DNA from: Chlamydoabsidia padenii | Taxonomy: Eukaryota; Mucoromycota; Mucoromycetes; Mucorales; Cunninghamellaceae | Reading direction: 5' to 3' | DNA length: 64,000 bases | Assembly (NCBI GenBank): GCA_025330725.1 | Contig: JAIWND010000036.1 | Span: 2,501 to 66,500, forward strand | Shown: one piece after another, positions 44,912-56,401 of the stretch | Layout: the number at the start of each line of letters is the position of its first letter | How positions within the stretch are numbered: position 1 is the stretch's first letter | Notes under the pieces: model-generated | Seen by the model: only the letters and a program-made list of their open reading frames with translations | Told to the model about the DNA's origin: nothing | The model's database searches: none | Position numbers and translations under genes: made by a program

Positions 44912-46180
44912 ATGACCATCCTACCTTACCTTGGATTATTATCGGTCGGCAGTCCTTTGCATCAACAACGTACACCATGGCAGCTAGAAGAAGAATTATC
45001 CACTTTACGATACCACGCTGATGCTCATCGACGAGCGGAACTTCAAGTCCTGGCCACCTTGAATCTCTATAATCCACCTACTGGTTCTATTAGTCCCAGA
45101 AAACTAAAGATCAAACGTAAGTACTCACTTGATTCTTACACTCACACTTACACTCAACTCCCCCCCCCTTTTTTTTTTAATTGAAACTAGAACAAAAAGA
45201 TAGTATTAACGGTTTGGTGGTGGCGATCGGTACGATGTTGACGAACTATGGTGTGTGTTTCCCCATTGTTGTCTTTCGACATGGTTTACAAGCACTCTCG
45301 ATACCCAGCAAGAACAGCTCAACACAAGATACTCCTTATAAATGTTTGGCTCAACTACGACAAAAGTATCATCGTCATGGCTTCCGTGGACTATATGGTG
45401 GATTTGGTCTGGGTTTGGGTAGTCAAGCCATCACGGCTGCCTATGAATCCTTTTTATCTAAACTGGCCAAGAAGCTCTCAGCAAAACTAGATCGATCCTA
45501 TCAACGCCATCTTCTTACCGCAATACACAAATGGTATTTATAAATAAAAAGACTGAAACTGTACCGATTAATTTTTTCTTTTTCTTCTTCTCCATAGTCT
45601 ACGTTATGCTATTCATATTCCACTCTACTCGCTATCGAAAACTGCTCTTGTATTACGGGTACAACCACACCATCAACCGCTCATCCACTCTCCTGGCGAC
45701 TTTTTACGATACTTTGCTCATGATCTACTTCACCCCGGTCCTTTCTTTTGGTCCTCCTTCCTCCCTTCCTTCTCGTTCAACCTGGCCACTGAAACATGCA
45801 TGATGTCACTATACAAATGGACTTATCGACACTTGGGCAAACAACGATCTACCATGCTCCAATCCTATTATCCCGAAATACTCTGTGGTATGTCAAGTAG
45901 TATGGCCACTCGAGCCCTTGTTTACCCGATGGATACTGTTATCTTCAAACTAATGATCCAAGACACACGACTCGACTCTCCGGATCAGCAACATTATACA
46001 GGGTTTTTTGATTGTTGTCGCACGATTTATCAACAGGCTGGTTGGCAAGGCTTCTTCTCGGGTTGGGGTGCGGGCGTGCTGGAATTAACGGCTACTTGGC
46101 TGATCCTTGAAGCTTCTTGGTGGGCTTATCGGTTGCTGGATAAACGATTGGTTGCAGAAGATCGACGATCACTTGATTAG
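44912..46180 (+). CDS. SLC25A46-like mitochondrial outer-membrane carrier relative
   Basis: Three exons (44912-45116, 45191-45533, 45598-46180) give 376 residues. The layout fits SLC25A46 and, more distantly, fungal Ugo1: carrier-like helices but degenerate carrier motifs. Seen are FRGLYGGFGLGLGSQAITAA, and near the C-terminus YPEILCGMSSSMATRALVYP, MDTVIFKLMIQDTR (a P-x-D-x-x carrier signature in YPMDTVIFK), HYTGFFDCCRTIYQQAGWQG and FFSGWGAGVLELTATWLILE. SLC25A46 works in outer-membrane dynamics with MICOS and fusion proteins rather than transport. The closest match by eye is SLC25A46. Which of the two it is orthologous to cannot be settled here. Confidence 0.75.
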
Positions 46181-46226
46181 ATTAGTATAGTTTACATTAG
46201 ACAATAGATAATTACAATGTATGATA

Positions 46227-46232
46227 ATAAAA
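46227..46232 (+). terminator. Poly(A) signal of the SLC25A46-like gene
   Basis: AATAAA about 47 bases past the stop. The convergent MED18 gene ends only 115 bases from the SLC25A46-like stop, so the 3' UTRs probably overlap. Confidence 0.5.
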
Positions 46233-46294
46233 AAAAGACACCCAATTTATAAAAATACTTATTACAATCGTCCCCTTTGTTTATTAAATCAATA

Positions 46295-47200
46295 TTAAGA
46301 ATAAGACACTTTGTTTTGTAATGCGCGATTATCTACGTATTCTAAATCTATGATTCTATAGTAAGGGGGAAGGGTAAAAGCGTTAATACTAATGTGATCA
46401 TTTAAATACCCATTCACTTACCCATTCACCAGAACTTTGAATTTCTGTAGTTGAGTAGCCATTTGATTGACATGTTCTTGAGCCACCGGGACCGAGACCA
46501 CTTCGATCAACCAAGTATCCTCTGGCTGGAAGAGATAAGCTGTAGAGATATTGACTTTGGTTTTGACTTTATAGAGTTGACTGATGGTGATTTTCAATAG
46601 TTTTTCATAAACAATCATCTGACCCTGTCTGACCACTTCAAACGAGTAACTAGGTACATTAAAAAAAAAAAATCAGTATCCATTCATGTTATTGTTAGTT
46701 TTTTATTATTATTACCTGTAGCCTAATGATTTCATGTATCGGAAGACATCCCCGCCCAGTTGAACTCGAGTGGTCGGTCGTACCACGACAGGTCGGCCTC
46801 GTTGTGGTTCTGGATTACCTTGCATACATAAATACCTATGACCAAAAATAACCCCCCCCCGCCTGTTAATACACTTGAGTGAAAATGGATCCTCTTACCA
46901 TTGTCGATGTTTCAAAGAGATTTGTTGTTCTGTTTCAATACGAGATACCAATCTTAATACCACATCATCGTTTCGTGCAGGTCCTATTGGCGTTTGTACT
47001 ATAAAAGAAGAAGGTGAGAGAGGTGAGGATCACCCTTCAAAATAGGAATGGTTTTTACCTGTAGGTGTGAACACAATTTCATGTTCATAAAGATCCAACA
47101 TACTGTCGTTACCAGCAATGCCAAGAATACGATCAATCACGGCCTTCTTTTGTGCTTCGCCTTGAATGAGACCCTGTAAACTACATTCATAAGAAGCCAT
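46295..47200 (-). CDS. MED18: Mediator complex subunit 18
   Basis: Med18 (yeast Srb5) is a head-module subunit of Mediator, which links regulators to RNA polymerase II. Five exons (complement of 47059-47200, 46899-46998, 46716-46835, 46422-46649, 46295-46355) sum to 216 residues. Seen are the N-terminal MASYECSLQGLIQ, DLYEHEIVFTPT, LKHRQWYLCMQGNPEPQRGR, GGDVFRYMKSLGYSYSFEVV, RQGQMIVYEKLLKITISQLY and TWLIEVVSVPVAQEHVNQMA. The last exon gives IIDLEYVDNRAL, matching the conserved LEKIDPKRL ending of the family. A stop lies 2 bases into the last donor site, so ending translation there would lose that conserved tail. Confidence 0.86.
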
Positions 47201-47472
47201 GATGGTGGATGAAGAATAAGGAGAAGAGAGAGAGAGAGAGAGGGAACGGGGAAGAGGGAAAAAAATGGTGTCGACCGTTATCGGCGTTTGAATATTTTGT
47301 AGTGTCCATTGGAATCATGTAGTTTTATTTTTATTATTAAAACAATATCATAGTAAATGTATCTACATAAAAGACATTGTATTGTTTTCAAATCAAAAAG
47401 AGGAGTAGAATAAGAGAAGTAAACTAGATAATAAATAAAAAAAAGGGGAAAGAGCTATCACCAAAAGCCGCC

Positions 47473-50400
47473 CTAATTGAATCGACTGATCAAATCCTTG
47501 ATGTTGTGAGGAGTGCTGGAAGGTTTGTTGTTTGACGACCGAGTTGGGGCCAAAGAAGAGGTCTGCAAGGTTTCGAATTTGCTGCGTAATTGAGCCAGTT
47601 CAGGTGTCTTTGGACGATTTGCAGATTCGGTGGGTTTTAAGGTCGTATCACTAGGCTTGGTGTCTTGTTCAGAATGGACCGCCTGTTGTTCCGGTGTTTC
47701 AACAGGTGCTTGATGATCCTCCGTTTCTTCGCCAGGTGTCGAGGTTTCGTCGATTGTCGTTTCATCCCCAGTTGCTTCACTAGGTGTCGAGATTTCGTCG
47801 AGTGTCATTTCATCCTTTGTTGCTTCGTCAGGTTTCAAGGTTTCGTCGAGTGTCGCTTCATCCCCACCTTTAACTTGATCGCTAGGTGCTTCTTCTTTAA
47901 CCACCTCCTTCTTTGTTGGTTTTGTTCCACTGGGTTTTGTTGCCACCTTACGCTTGATATCACCCTTCTTTTCCGTTGCAGTCGTTACTTTGTTGGTCTT
48001 GGTGGAAGGCTAAAAAAAAAAAAAAAAAAAAGTATGTGGTGAATTTCATTACTTTCTAGTTTTCTTATTAGTGGATTACCTTTGTAGCAGTTGATGAATG
48101 AGCACTTGCAGGCGGAGAGATACGTCGCACAGGAGCCCGTTTAATAGGTCCGCCATTAGCATCAGGGGAAGGAGATTTCGTAGTAGTGGAGGACAGGCGA
48201 GACGAAGTGGCAGAAGATGTAGTCGATCGAGCCGTTTTATTGCCATGTGATGAGGTAGGTGAGATGCGACGTGTGGTAGGTTTGTCAACTGTGCTTGAAG
48301 GGCTGGTACGTCGTACGGCCGGTTTCTCTGTTCCAGTTGTAGTAGTCTTGGTAGTAGTAGCAGCAGCAGTGGTGCGCCGTGTAGTAGGCGGAGCAGTACC
48401 TGATGTTGTTTTCACCCGATGAGTACCGTTTCCAGAAGCTGATTTAGTAATGGTCGCTGCAGAGTCGGAGGTTCGTTTGTTGGCACTAGCTGTGGTGGGC
48501 GCAGTGAGTCGATTGATAACTGAGCTTCTCTTTTTGGTTGCAGGTTTAGTTTCTGTTGCTGTTGTTGTATTCGAGTCAGATTTCTTGTTGGCCAAAGTAG
48601 CTACCCGGGGAAGAGGAGTACGACCAGGTGATGTCGATGATTTAAGACCAGTTGCTTTCTTGACAGGGCTTTCAGTTCCGGCGGTAGTTGAAGTTGTACC
48701 AGGGCGACGTAAACGAGTGGCAGCAGCAGCAGGAGCAGTGTTGGCGGTGCCTGACTTTGTAGCGCTAGTTGGACTTTTCCTTGTCGATGATATTTTTGTA
48801 GGGGTCTTGAGAGTGCCAGGAGTCGATTTTTTTAAGGGTGATCGAGTAGGTGAGGCCGGCTTGTTTGCTTCCTTGGTCCCCTGGGATTCATCAGATGAGG
48901 ATGTCTTCTTTTGATTGGCTGATTCTTCACTAGTCGACACCGATCTGGCTTCATCCACTGTTGTTACGCCGGTTGAGCTGTTATTGTGGTCGGATGTTGG
49001 AGATGAATGTTCCACTGTTGATTCAGTAACATCTTCTGTTGATAAATCCTCTTTGGTTGATGTTGTATCGCTTTGGTGTTCTTCGTGTGATAATGTCTCG
49101 TTGTTGATGGTGTCGTTTTGATCCGCTATAGGTTCATCGTGTACGTCAATGGTTGAGGGTTCCGCGAGATCTTTGGCCAGGTTAGTATGATCGTCGCTCA
49201 ACACTGCTTTTTCCACATCATCAAATCCATTATTATGGTCGTCCTCCACCGCTACTTGTTCCACATTACCATTAGTAGAGCCAGCTTCTTCATCCACAAC
49301 AGTAACTTGAGATACATGAGGTTCCTTTTCCTCTTCAGACGAATATTGATTGTTGTGTTCCACCAACGATGCTTCTTCGACAGGGCCCTCAACAGATTCA
49401 GGTTCCACAGTGTTAGTAGGATCAATATGTTCACCAGCAGATGCACCATCATCAGATGCAGCCATTGACGTTTCATCATGGATCGCAGGTTCCAGGACCG
49501 AGACAATGGGTGCAGAGACTTGATCAGGGGTTTCCTCAGCAATCACCGCAACAGAAGCAACTACTACAGGTTCAGATACAGCAACAGAAGATTTAGAGAC
49601 TTGGTCAGCAGTTTCTTCAGCAACCACAACGTCAGCCGCGGCCACCACAGCAGGTTCTTCAGTAACAGTGGTATCTTCTTCAGCATCACCTGCCAATGGA
49701 ATAGTGTCAAAGTTTTCTTCAGTAGCAGCATGGTGTTCTTCATCTGTAGGCAATCGAGTCGCTTTGTTATCATTATCCAATCCAGTTGCTTCATTGTTGT
49801 TGGTATCCGCAGAGGTAATTTCATGGATGCTATCTACTTGTGTTGTCAAAAGTTCATCGGAAGGATCCACTTGTTCATGTCGAGTGTTGGATGTGATGTC
49901 TGACTCGACAATAGATGCTGTTGTTTCTTTGACGGCGAGTAATTCTGTTTCTTGTTCGGGTGTCACATCGTGGTTATTGTCATCCAGTACTTTATTGACT
50001 TGTTGCTGCTGTTGATTCGCTTCTTCATCTGCCAACGAGGTGTGCTTGTCATCATCATTAGTATCCAATCCAAGAGGTGAGGTATCATCTGCTGGTTTTT
50101 CTTCATTTGCCAATAGAGAATGTGCTTCAAGTGCCACCACTGTGTTGCTATCCTTTTCACCCGTAGTCCCACAATCATCCAAAGGATCAGAAGATGTTTC
50201 CAAAGACGCAGAATGATTATCTTGTTGAGTAATCGATGGTTCGTAAGAGAGCCCAGGTGCGATAGTAGAGTGATCATCCAATCCACCTTCCGTCACGAGA
50301 TTTTCTTGATGTTGCTGTGCCAGTAATGAATCATCCTTGTTGTGTACAGATGTTTCATCGACGATAGAGTTCACCAGGTTTGTTTCATTGGCGTCATCGT

Positions 50401-51681
50401 TCTTGATGATGGTAGGTTGAGAGGTAGAATCATCGGGATTGGCGTTGACGTCGTCTTGTTCAGGATCCATATCAGCGAAAGTCACAGCAGCACCAAAGGC
50501 AGGTTCCACGGAATCAGAGGTGGGAGTTGTCTCTAAAGAAGCAGGGTGAGACAAGATTTCAGGTGTGTTGGCAGGATGCTCCACATCGACTGCTGCAGAA
50601 GGCATCAAAGTGTTTGTATTGTCACCAGAGTCACCCATTTCCTTGTTGTTGTTGTTGTTGTTGTTGTTGTTACCAGATTGTACCGACGCTTCTTCACCAG
50701 CCGAGATGTTTGTAGCAGTATTGGTAGTAGATAGATCATGATCGTCGGCAGATGATTCTTGATGAGAGTTAAACACGATATCGATTTCCCGTTCAGCACT
50801 TGTGAGACAGTCGCTTCCATGAGTTGCGTTATGAGATCCATCTGTTCCAAACAAAGCACGAATACTGTAAAAAGAGAGGTAAATATAACTTTTTCCTTGA
50901 AGAATATACCATATTTATTTATTTTACCTTGTAGGATTGATTTCACGAGCCTTGTTAGCATCAGTAGGACCCATCAAGAATCGCCAATCTTGAATAGCAT
51001 TTTCCTTTTCCAAAACCATAGCATAAATGGGAGCACTACATAATAAGGAGACATTTGTATCAGTAAGTATCAATAACATACCCCTTTCCCCTTCCCCTTC
51101 ACTTTTTTCCCGCATCTTACCTACTCATCCATTCTGTCAATTGAGGGTAGAATGACTTGTGTTCATGTTCACGGTAAAACAAAGAGGCTTGTTTCAAATC
51201 GAATTGTAGTTGCTTTTGTTGGATGATTGTAAAACCAAAAGCCAAGATCTTGTCAATGATTGCTTGTTTATGGTTGGCTTGCATCGCGTCGGGTTTGATT
51301 AGTGCCAACGTCTTTTGCTGATGTGGTTTATCTGCATCTACCCCCAAAAGAATCAACAGTAATATGAGTAATACATTCATATCATACATAATTAATGCCC
51401 TTCCTGTATCTTTCTTTCTCCGTGTTTTATATTACCTTGGTGAGAATGATGATCTTGTTGTTGTTGTTGTTGTTGACCAATATCAAATTGTTGTTCTTCA
51501 GCTAGATGTTGTATATGTGTTCCATTGGAGAGAGTGTCCGTATCCTAAAATAAAGTAAACAAAAGATAAGCAAGTTAACACGCATGTATTGTCAGTGAGC
51601 CAGCATGATGAAAGTTGACATTGTCACTCTTTTTAAAAGGAGACAAGACACGCCAATGTGTTTTTATTTTATTCTTACCAT
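47473..51681 (-). CDS. Nucleoside-diphosphate-kinase-domain protein with about 1050-residue disordered tail
   Basis: Six exons (complement of 51679-51681, 51436-51544, 51121-51337, 50928-51035, 48080-50864, 47473-48009) give 1252 residues. The first coding exon is just the ATG. A Gln-rich head is followed by an NDK domain (about residues 40-185): KTLALIKPDAMQANHKQAII, FYREHEHKSFYPQLTEWMS, ENAIQDWRFLMGPTDANKAR and SIRALFGTDGSHNATHGSDC. The phosphate-accepting His of NATHGSD and the Lys of LIKPDA are present. The FYREHEHK and MGPTDA wording is that of group II kinases (NME5/NME6 type). The rest is acidic Ser/Thr/Glu/Val-rich, then basic and Ser/Thr/Pro-rich (TTRRTTAAATTTKTTTTGTE), ending with a short helical piece (PELAQLRSKFETLQ). 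No fold is seen in the tail. The fusion is unusual. Confidence 0.83.
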
Positions 51682-53352
51682 GGTATTTACGTCTTATTTG
51701 AGGTATTAAGCAAAGGTAATGTAGTTCTATTTTATATTAAAAGGGTAAGGGAATTATGGATGGGTAAAAAAAAAAAAAAAAAAGAGAAAACAAGTGGAAT
51801 AAGAGAGGGAAAAAAGAAAAGAGGAGGCAGAGAGTAAAAAGTAAAGACACTGATTAAATCGGCGCTTTAAACGTTGGAGAGAGTGTTTAATTCTCCAGTG
51901 GGGTTGTACGAGAACAAATATCATCCCATACACAACCGTTCAGAATACACAAAACACTGACAAAAATTCTCTCATTGCGTCAAGATGAATAAAAAGATGA
52001 ATAAGATAATCTCTTGAGATTGGGGTACTGCGATTTTTTTAACCAATCATCACTTGCATTTTTTAAGCATGATTCAGGAACAACTTGATTCTTTCACAAT
52101 TCAAACCTCGATATCATACACTGTATCGATTAACTTTTGCCTTTTTATTTGCGAAGTCAACTAACCTTTACTGCCTAAATTAAAACTCCGAATGGGCGCG
52201 CCCTCTTGACTATGATATCAAAAAAAGCGAATTCTCCCAATTGTGTCCATGGACCATACGACAGAAACCTCGAAAAAGACAAGAGTCATTGTTGCCACGT
52301 TGCTCGCAATAATCATAGCGTAACGACTGTTCAGGGTAAAAAGCAACGTGGTCGCTTTCTTATTCCTTGCCTTTGGAAACGTGCAGGAGGAGCCACTCAT
52401 TGGAAGACCCATTCCCACAACGAAGCACTTTTTTCTTATAATAGATCACAAGGGACAGGACGAGAATACCGCGTGAGAGAGAAAAAGCCTAAAGTGGCGG
52501 AATTTGAAAACAGCGCCCGACCAGCGAACAGAAGACTTTTTTTATTCCATGGAAATCACCCACCCATACCTGTTTCCGGTTTGATTGTTGGGTATGAGTA
52601 GGGGGGATTTTTTCATTGTCATCTTATCTCTCCTTGCCTGAAACAATAAAGTAGATTGGTTATTGGCAATGATTAAGTAGTGTGGTCGGGATATGAACTC
52701 GTATGACTCGACTGTGAAACTCAGTTAAACTGGGTAACTGAACCAAACGTTTTGAGTTTGTGTTTCTCGGTCCCTTTATTTTTTTGCTTGTGATCTTCCA
52801 AAGATAGGTAGATGATGATCATTTAAGGTTTGTTTATTAGCTCGTTTCAAGGTGATATGTGGGGAAAGGACCAAAATATAAAAAAAAAGTAGCGAGATCT
52901 TTTTGCGGTAATATTTCTTTTTTGCAAAGGAACAAAGAAGAAAATGCACCTATCAGCAACTTTCCTTATGATGATTGTGGATGGGAAAGGAGGATGGATA
53001 GAAAATAAACTGACTCCAAAAAATGGATGATGACAAGTAAAGACCAATAAAGATCCAGAATTGAATTCGAAATTAATAATTTCAATTCCCGCCGTCCTTC
53101 CGTAACTTTTTTTTTTTCTTCCTGACTTTTTTTTTTTTTTTTTTTTTTTTTTTCCTTTCCTTTTCTCCCTTCTCTTTTACTTGATTCATCTTCACTCTCT
53201 TCTTTTTTTTTTTCTTTGTTCTACATTTTGACTCTTTGTCTTTACCCTTACACCCCCTTATTTTACTCCGTAAACTTTAACGCCACGCACGATCACTGAC
53301 TTGGGCAACAACGCAGACGACTCATTATCGAATTAACACAACACATCACATA
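51682..53352. other. Intergenic region between the NDK-domain gene and CDC24
   Basis: Promoters of two divergent genes. It contains an E/A-rich leader (51775-51845), a gggcgcgccc palindrome (about 52194-52203), a 131-codon doubtful frame (52206-52601), a degenerate tRNA-like stretch near 52683-52750, ttcaattcccgcc (53081-53093) and a 26-base T run followed by a CT-rich CDC24 leader. Confidence 0.5.
52206..52601 (+). CDS. Hypothetical 131-residue frame, doubtful
   Basis: An uninterrupted ATG frame with mixed composition (MTMISKKANSPNCVHGPYDR at the start). It has no recognisable domain, signal or membrane segment. The base composition is slightly more GC-rich than the flanks, and it ends at a TAG near 52600. 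It lies in the promoter zone between two large divergent genes. It may be a real small gene or chance. Confidence 0.2.
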   Translation: MTMISKKANSPNCVHGPYDRNLEKDKSHCCHVARNNHSVTTVQGKKQRGRFLIPCLWKRAGGATHWKTHSHNEALFSYNRSQGTGREYRVREKKPKVAEFENSARPANRRLFLFHGNHPPIPVSGLIVGYE

Positions 53353-56300
53353 ATGGCAACTATGGCTTTAAAACGAAGGACACCCTCACTTGGCACGCTA
53401 CCTATAGCTCCTCCTATAACAACAACAAGTGAAACACCACTTCCATGCACACCATCCATTTATTCATCCACTAAAACTTTTTGCAGCAGCAACAACTCTG
53501 CCATGACGTCTACCAGTGGATCACTTTATCATACCTGTCGAGCAGTCTTGGATCAATTACCAAGTGTCCCCGGCATGGCTTGTTTTATCGAATGGGAGAA
53601 TCAAGCTACTTCACCCACCAGTCTGGAAACACCATCCTCACCGACCAATCTGACCCGCAATCCACTCTGCTCTTTACAAAAAGGTGGCGACCCTCTCACC
53701 AAACTATGGCGACTCTGTCGACGGGGCAGTCCTCTTTGTGCTCTCTACAATGCTCTTCACCCCGAACATCAACTCAAGGTGGACCAAAACCCAAGTCTCA
53801 ACTCTGTCAACTCTTGTAAAGCAAGTGTCTATCACTTTATTGTGGCCTGCCGAAAGGAAATGATGTTTCCAGAAGATGAAATGTTTACCATCTCTGATCT
53901 TTATCAAAATGATACTAATGGATTTGTCAAGGTAAAGATGTGGGGGTTGGTTTGGAATAATAATGTTTCGTGTGTGTTTCCAGTAGTGGAAAAATGGGGA
54001 TTACACAAAGATTGATGAATATACCAGGCAAATCAAAACTTGGAAATTTTTCATTGTTGGAGACACACATACATAATATATTATCGAAAAAAGGAAATGA
54101 TGTTTTACTTAATTGGGACTAAATCTGTATATCTTTTATATTAGGTCGTTAATACTATTCAAAAGATCCTTAATATATTGGATGATCGTGGTATTATTAC
54201 CGTCAAATCATTAGATAGTGATGATGGTGGTGATGCAAATGGGCCAAAGGATACTCGTGACAAGGTGGTGCTAGAACTATTGGAAACTGAACGAAAATAT
54301 GTACAAGATATGGAAACTTTACAGGTAAATGTACACTACATACTCATCATATGACCTACTTTTACTTTTTACTTTTTTACTAAATAACTTCCTTTTTTAT
54401 AGAATTATATGCGGGAACTTCATATTCAAAAAGTCTTGCCACCTGATACCATTCATTATCTTTTTGGTAATCTTAATGCCTTAGTGGATTTCCAACGTCG
54501 ATTCTTGATTCAACTAGAAGAAATTGCCGAAAAACAACCAGAAGAACAACGATTTGGTGCCCTATTTGTCCAAAATGAAGAAGCCTTCTCGGTGTATGAA
54601 CCTTATTGCTCCAACTACTACTCTGCTCAAGATTTGGTGGTGCAAGAAACTCCCAAGCTGCAAAAACTGGAACACATCTTGAATCCTGCTTATCAATTAC
54701 CGTCCATGTTAATCAAGCCTATTCAACGCATCTGCAAGTACCCTTTACTACAAGGCGAACTCATCAAAAGCACCAACAAGGAATGGCCATATGTTGCTGA
54801 AATGGAAGAAGGCTTGGAGGCTATTAAGCGGGTCACTGAAAAGGTCAATGAAACTCAACGTCAACATGAAAACATACAAGCAGTGGGCGATCTCAAAAAA
54901 CGAGTGGAGGATTGGAAGGTAACCCCCCCCTCACCACTTTTAACTTCTGCTTCTTTTTACTAAACTCATCTCTTAATATGTATATATAGGGTATCAATGT
55001 AGACAACTATGGTGGACTCCTTCTTCAAGAAAAAGTGACAATGACAAGTAATGACAATGCAAGGGATCTACATGCCTTCCTCTTTGAAAAATCACTACTC
55101 TTCTGCAAGGAAACCCGGGAATCCTCTCGAAACCGACTGACCAAAACCAACACGCTCTCCATCAAGAAGAAACGGGTCGGCACCTTACAACCCAAATATC
55201 TGATTTTGATTAGTCGCATTATTGGTGTCCATAATAAATCTTTACAAGGTAAACCAAAAAGAAAAACTTACTATAAAGACTCGACAACTCAATTTTTTTT
55301 CTTTCATATATAAATACAGGTATGTGGACATTGAATGTGGAATACAAAGATCGTGAAGTGGAAGGCTTCTTGGTACGGTTCCGGAACGAAGAACAACTCA
55401 AGTTATGGGAAACAACACTACATAAGATGACCATGAACAACAAATCCAGCGTGCCAAATACTCATCTCATGTCTATGCCCATGACCCCTGGATTCTCTGG
55501 CGCAGGTGGTGCTTCTGGTGGACATATATCCTACTTTGGCGATGAAGACGAAGACGACGAAGACGATGATGATATTTATGAAGGTGAAGATTATCAATCA
55601 GGGCGATCCCATAGTAACTCGGTCTCAGCACAATTGCATCATGCAAGATCAAAACTGGGACTCAACGATGGCATCAACAGTAGTAACAACAACAGTTCAA
55701 ATCCTCGTATGCATACAATGAATTTACCTCGTATCAGCTCCAGCACTACTACTACCAACAATAGCCATTCTATTGATCCTACAAGTATCCTTATCGATCA
55801 TGGCCTTTACCCTGCCTCACCACCATCATCCAAACCATCATCACCAACAACTCCACGTATCTTATCCTCATCTTCATCTTCATCTTCATCCTCCTCCTCC
55901 AACAAAACATCACCTCTCTGGCGTCATGAAGACGGATACGATAATACACCCAAAGGACGAAGCTTCTCGCAATCCGCTGCTACCAGTTATTACTCGACCG
56001 TTCCACCACCTACAGCTCTTCAACCTTCTCGCGTTCGATCACAAAGTAGTCCAAACATTCACAAAAATGGACCTCACCAATGGGATGATTTACCTCAGGT
56101 ACCGATCAACTCTCGCACTTATTATCCACCTATTATGGATACTATCAAGATCAAGCTTAGCTATAACGATGGTATCTACGTGATTGTGTGTCCTTTGGAT
56201 ATTGCATTCATGGATCTGATGGAAAAAGTGGAAAAGAAAATCAAATTGGTGGCCAATCTATTACCTAACGATGTCCTGCGACTGAAATATCAAGATGAAG

Positions 56301-56401
56301 ATGAAGACTTTATCACCGTCAACTCTGATGATGATGTACAGATGGCTTTTGAAAGTCGTGGGACTACCAGTTGCACAGTCAACTTGTTTGTCAGTCATTA
56401 G
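53353..56401 (+). CDS. CDC24: Cdc42 guanine-nucleotide exchange factor Cdc24
   Basis: Cdc24 activates the GTPase Cdc42 for polarised growth. Five exons (53353-53931, 54145-54324, 54403-54918, 54990-55248, 55320-56401) give 871 residues. Order: Ser/Thr-rich head; CH-like domain (about 65-190: DPLTKLWRLCRRGSPLCALY, ASVYHFIVACRKEMMFPEDE); DH domain (about 225-425: VVLELLETERKYVQDMETLQ, FGALFVQNEEAFSVYEPYCS, LPSMLIKPIQRICKYPLLQG, the IKPIQRICKYPLLL-type helix); PH domain (about 430-545, DLHAFLFEKSLLFCKE, LKLWETTLHKM); a disordered acidic and Ser-rich linker; C-terminal PB1 domain (about 785-870: IKIKLSYNDGIYVIVCPLDI, LKYQDEDEDFITVNSDDDVQ). The PB1 OPCA motif (DEDEDFITVNSDDD) would pair with the Bem1 scaffold. 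Length agrees with yeast (854). Confidence 0.96.

Noticed and set aside
48186..50734. Several plus-strand frames opposite the disordered tail of the NDK gene
   Set aside because: They are antisense shadows of low-complexity coding DNA, with hydrophobic or Arg-rich composition and no homology.
52683..52750. tRNA-like stretch on the minus strand (ggttcag...gagttcatatcccgacca)
   Set aside because: It has a B-box-like gagttcatatccc and a four-base anticodon-like stem, but the acceptor ends do not pair over seven bases, the T stem has a mismatch and the base before the would-be anticodon is not T. At best it is a tRNA-derived remnant.
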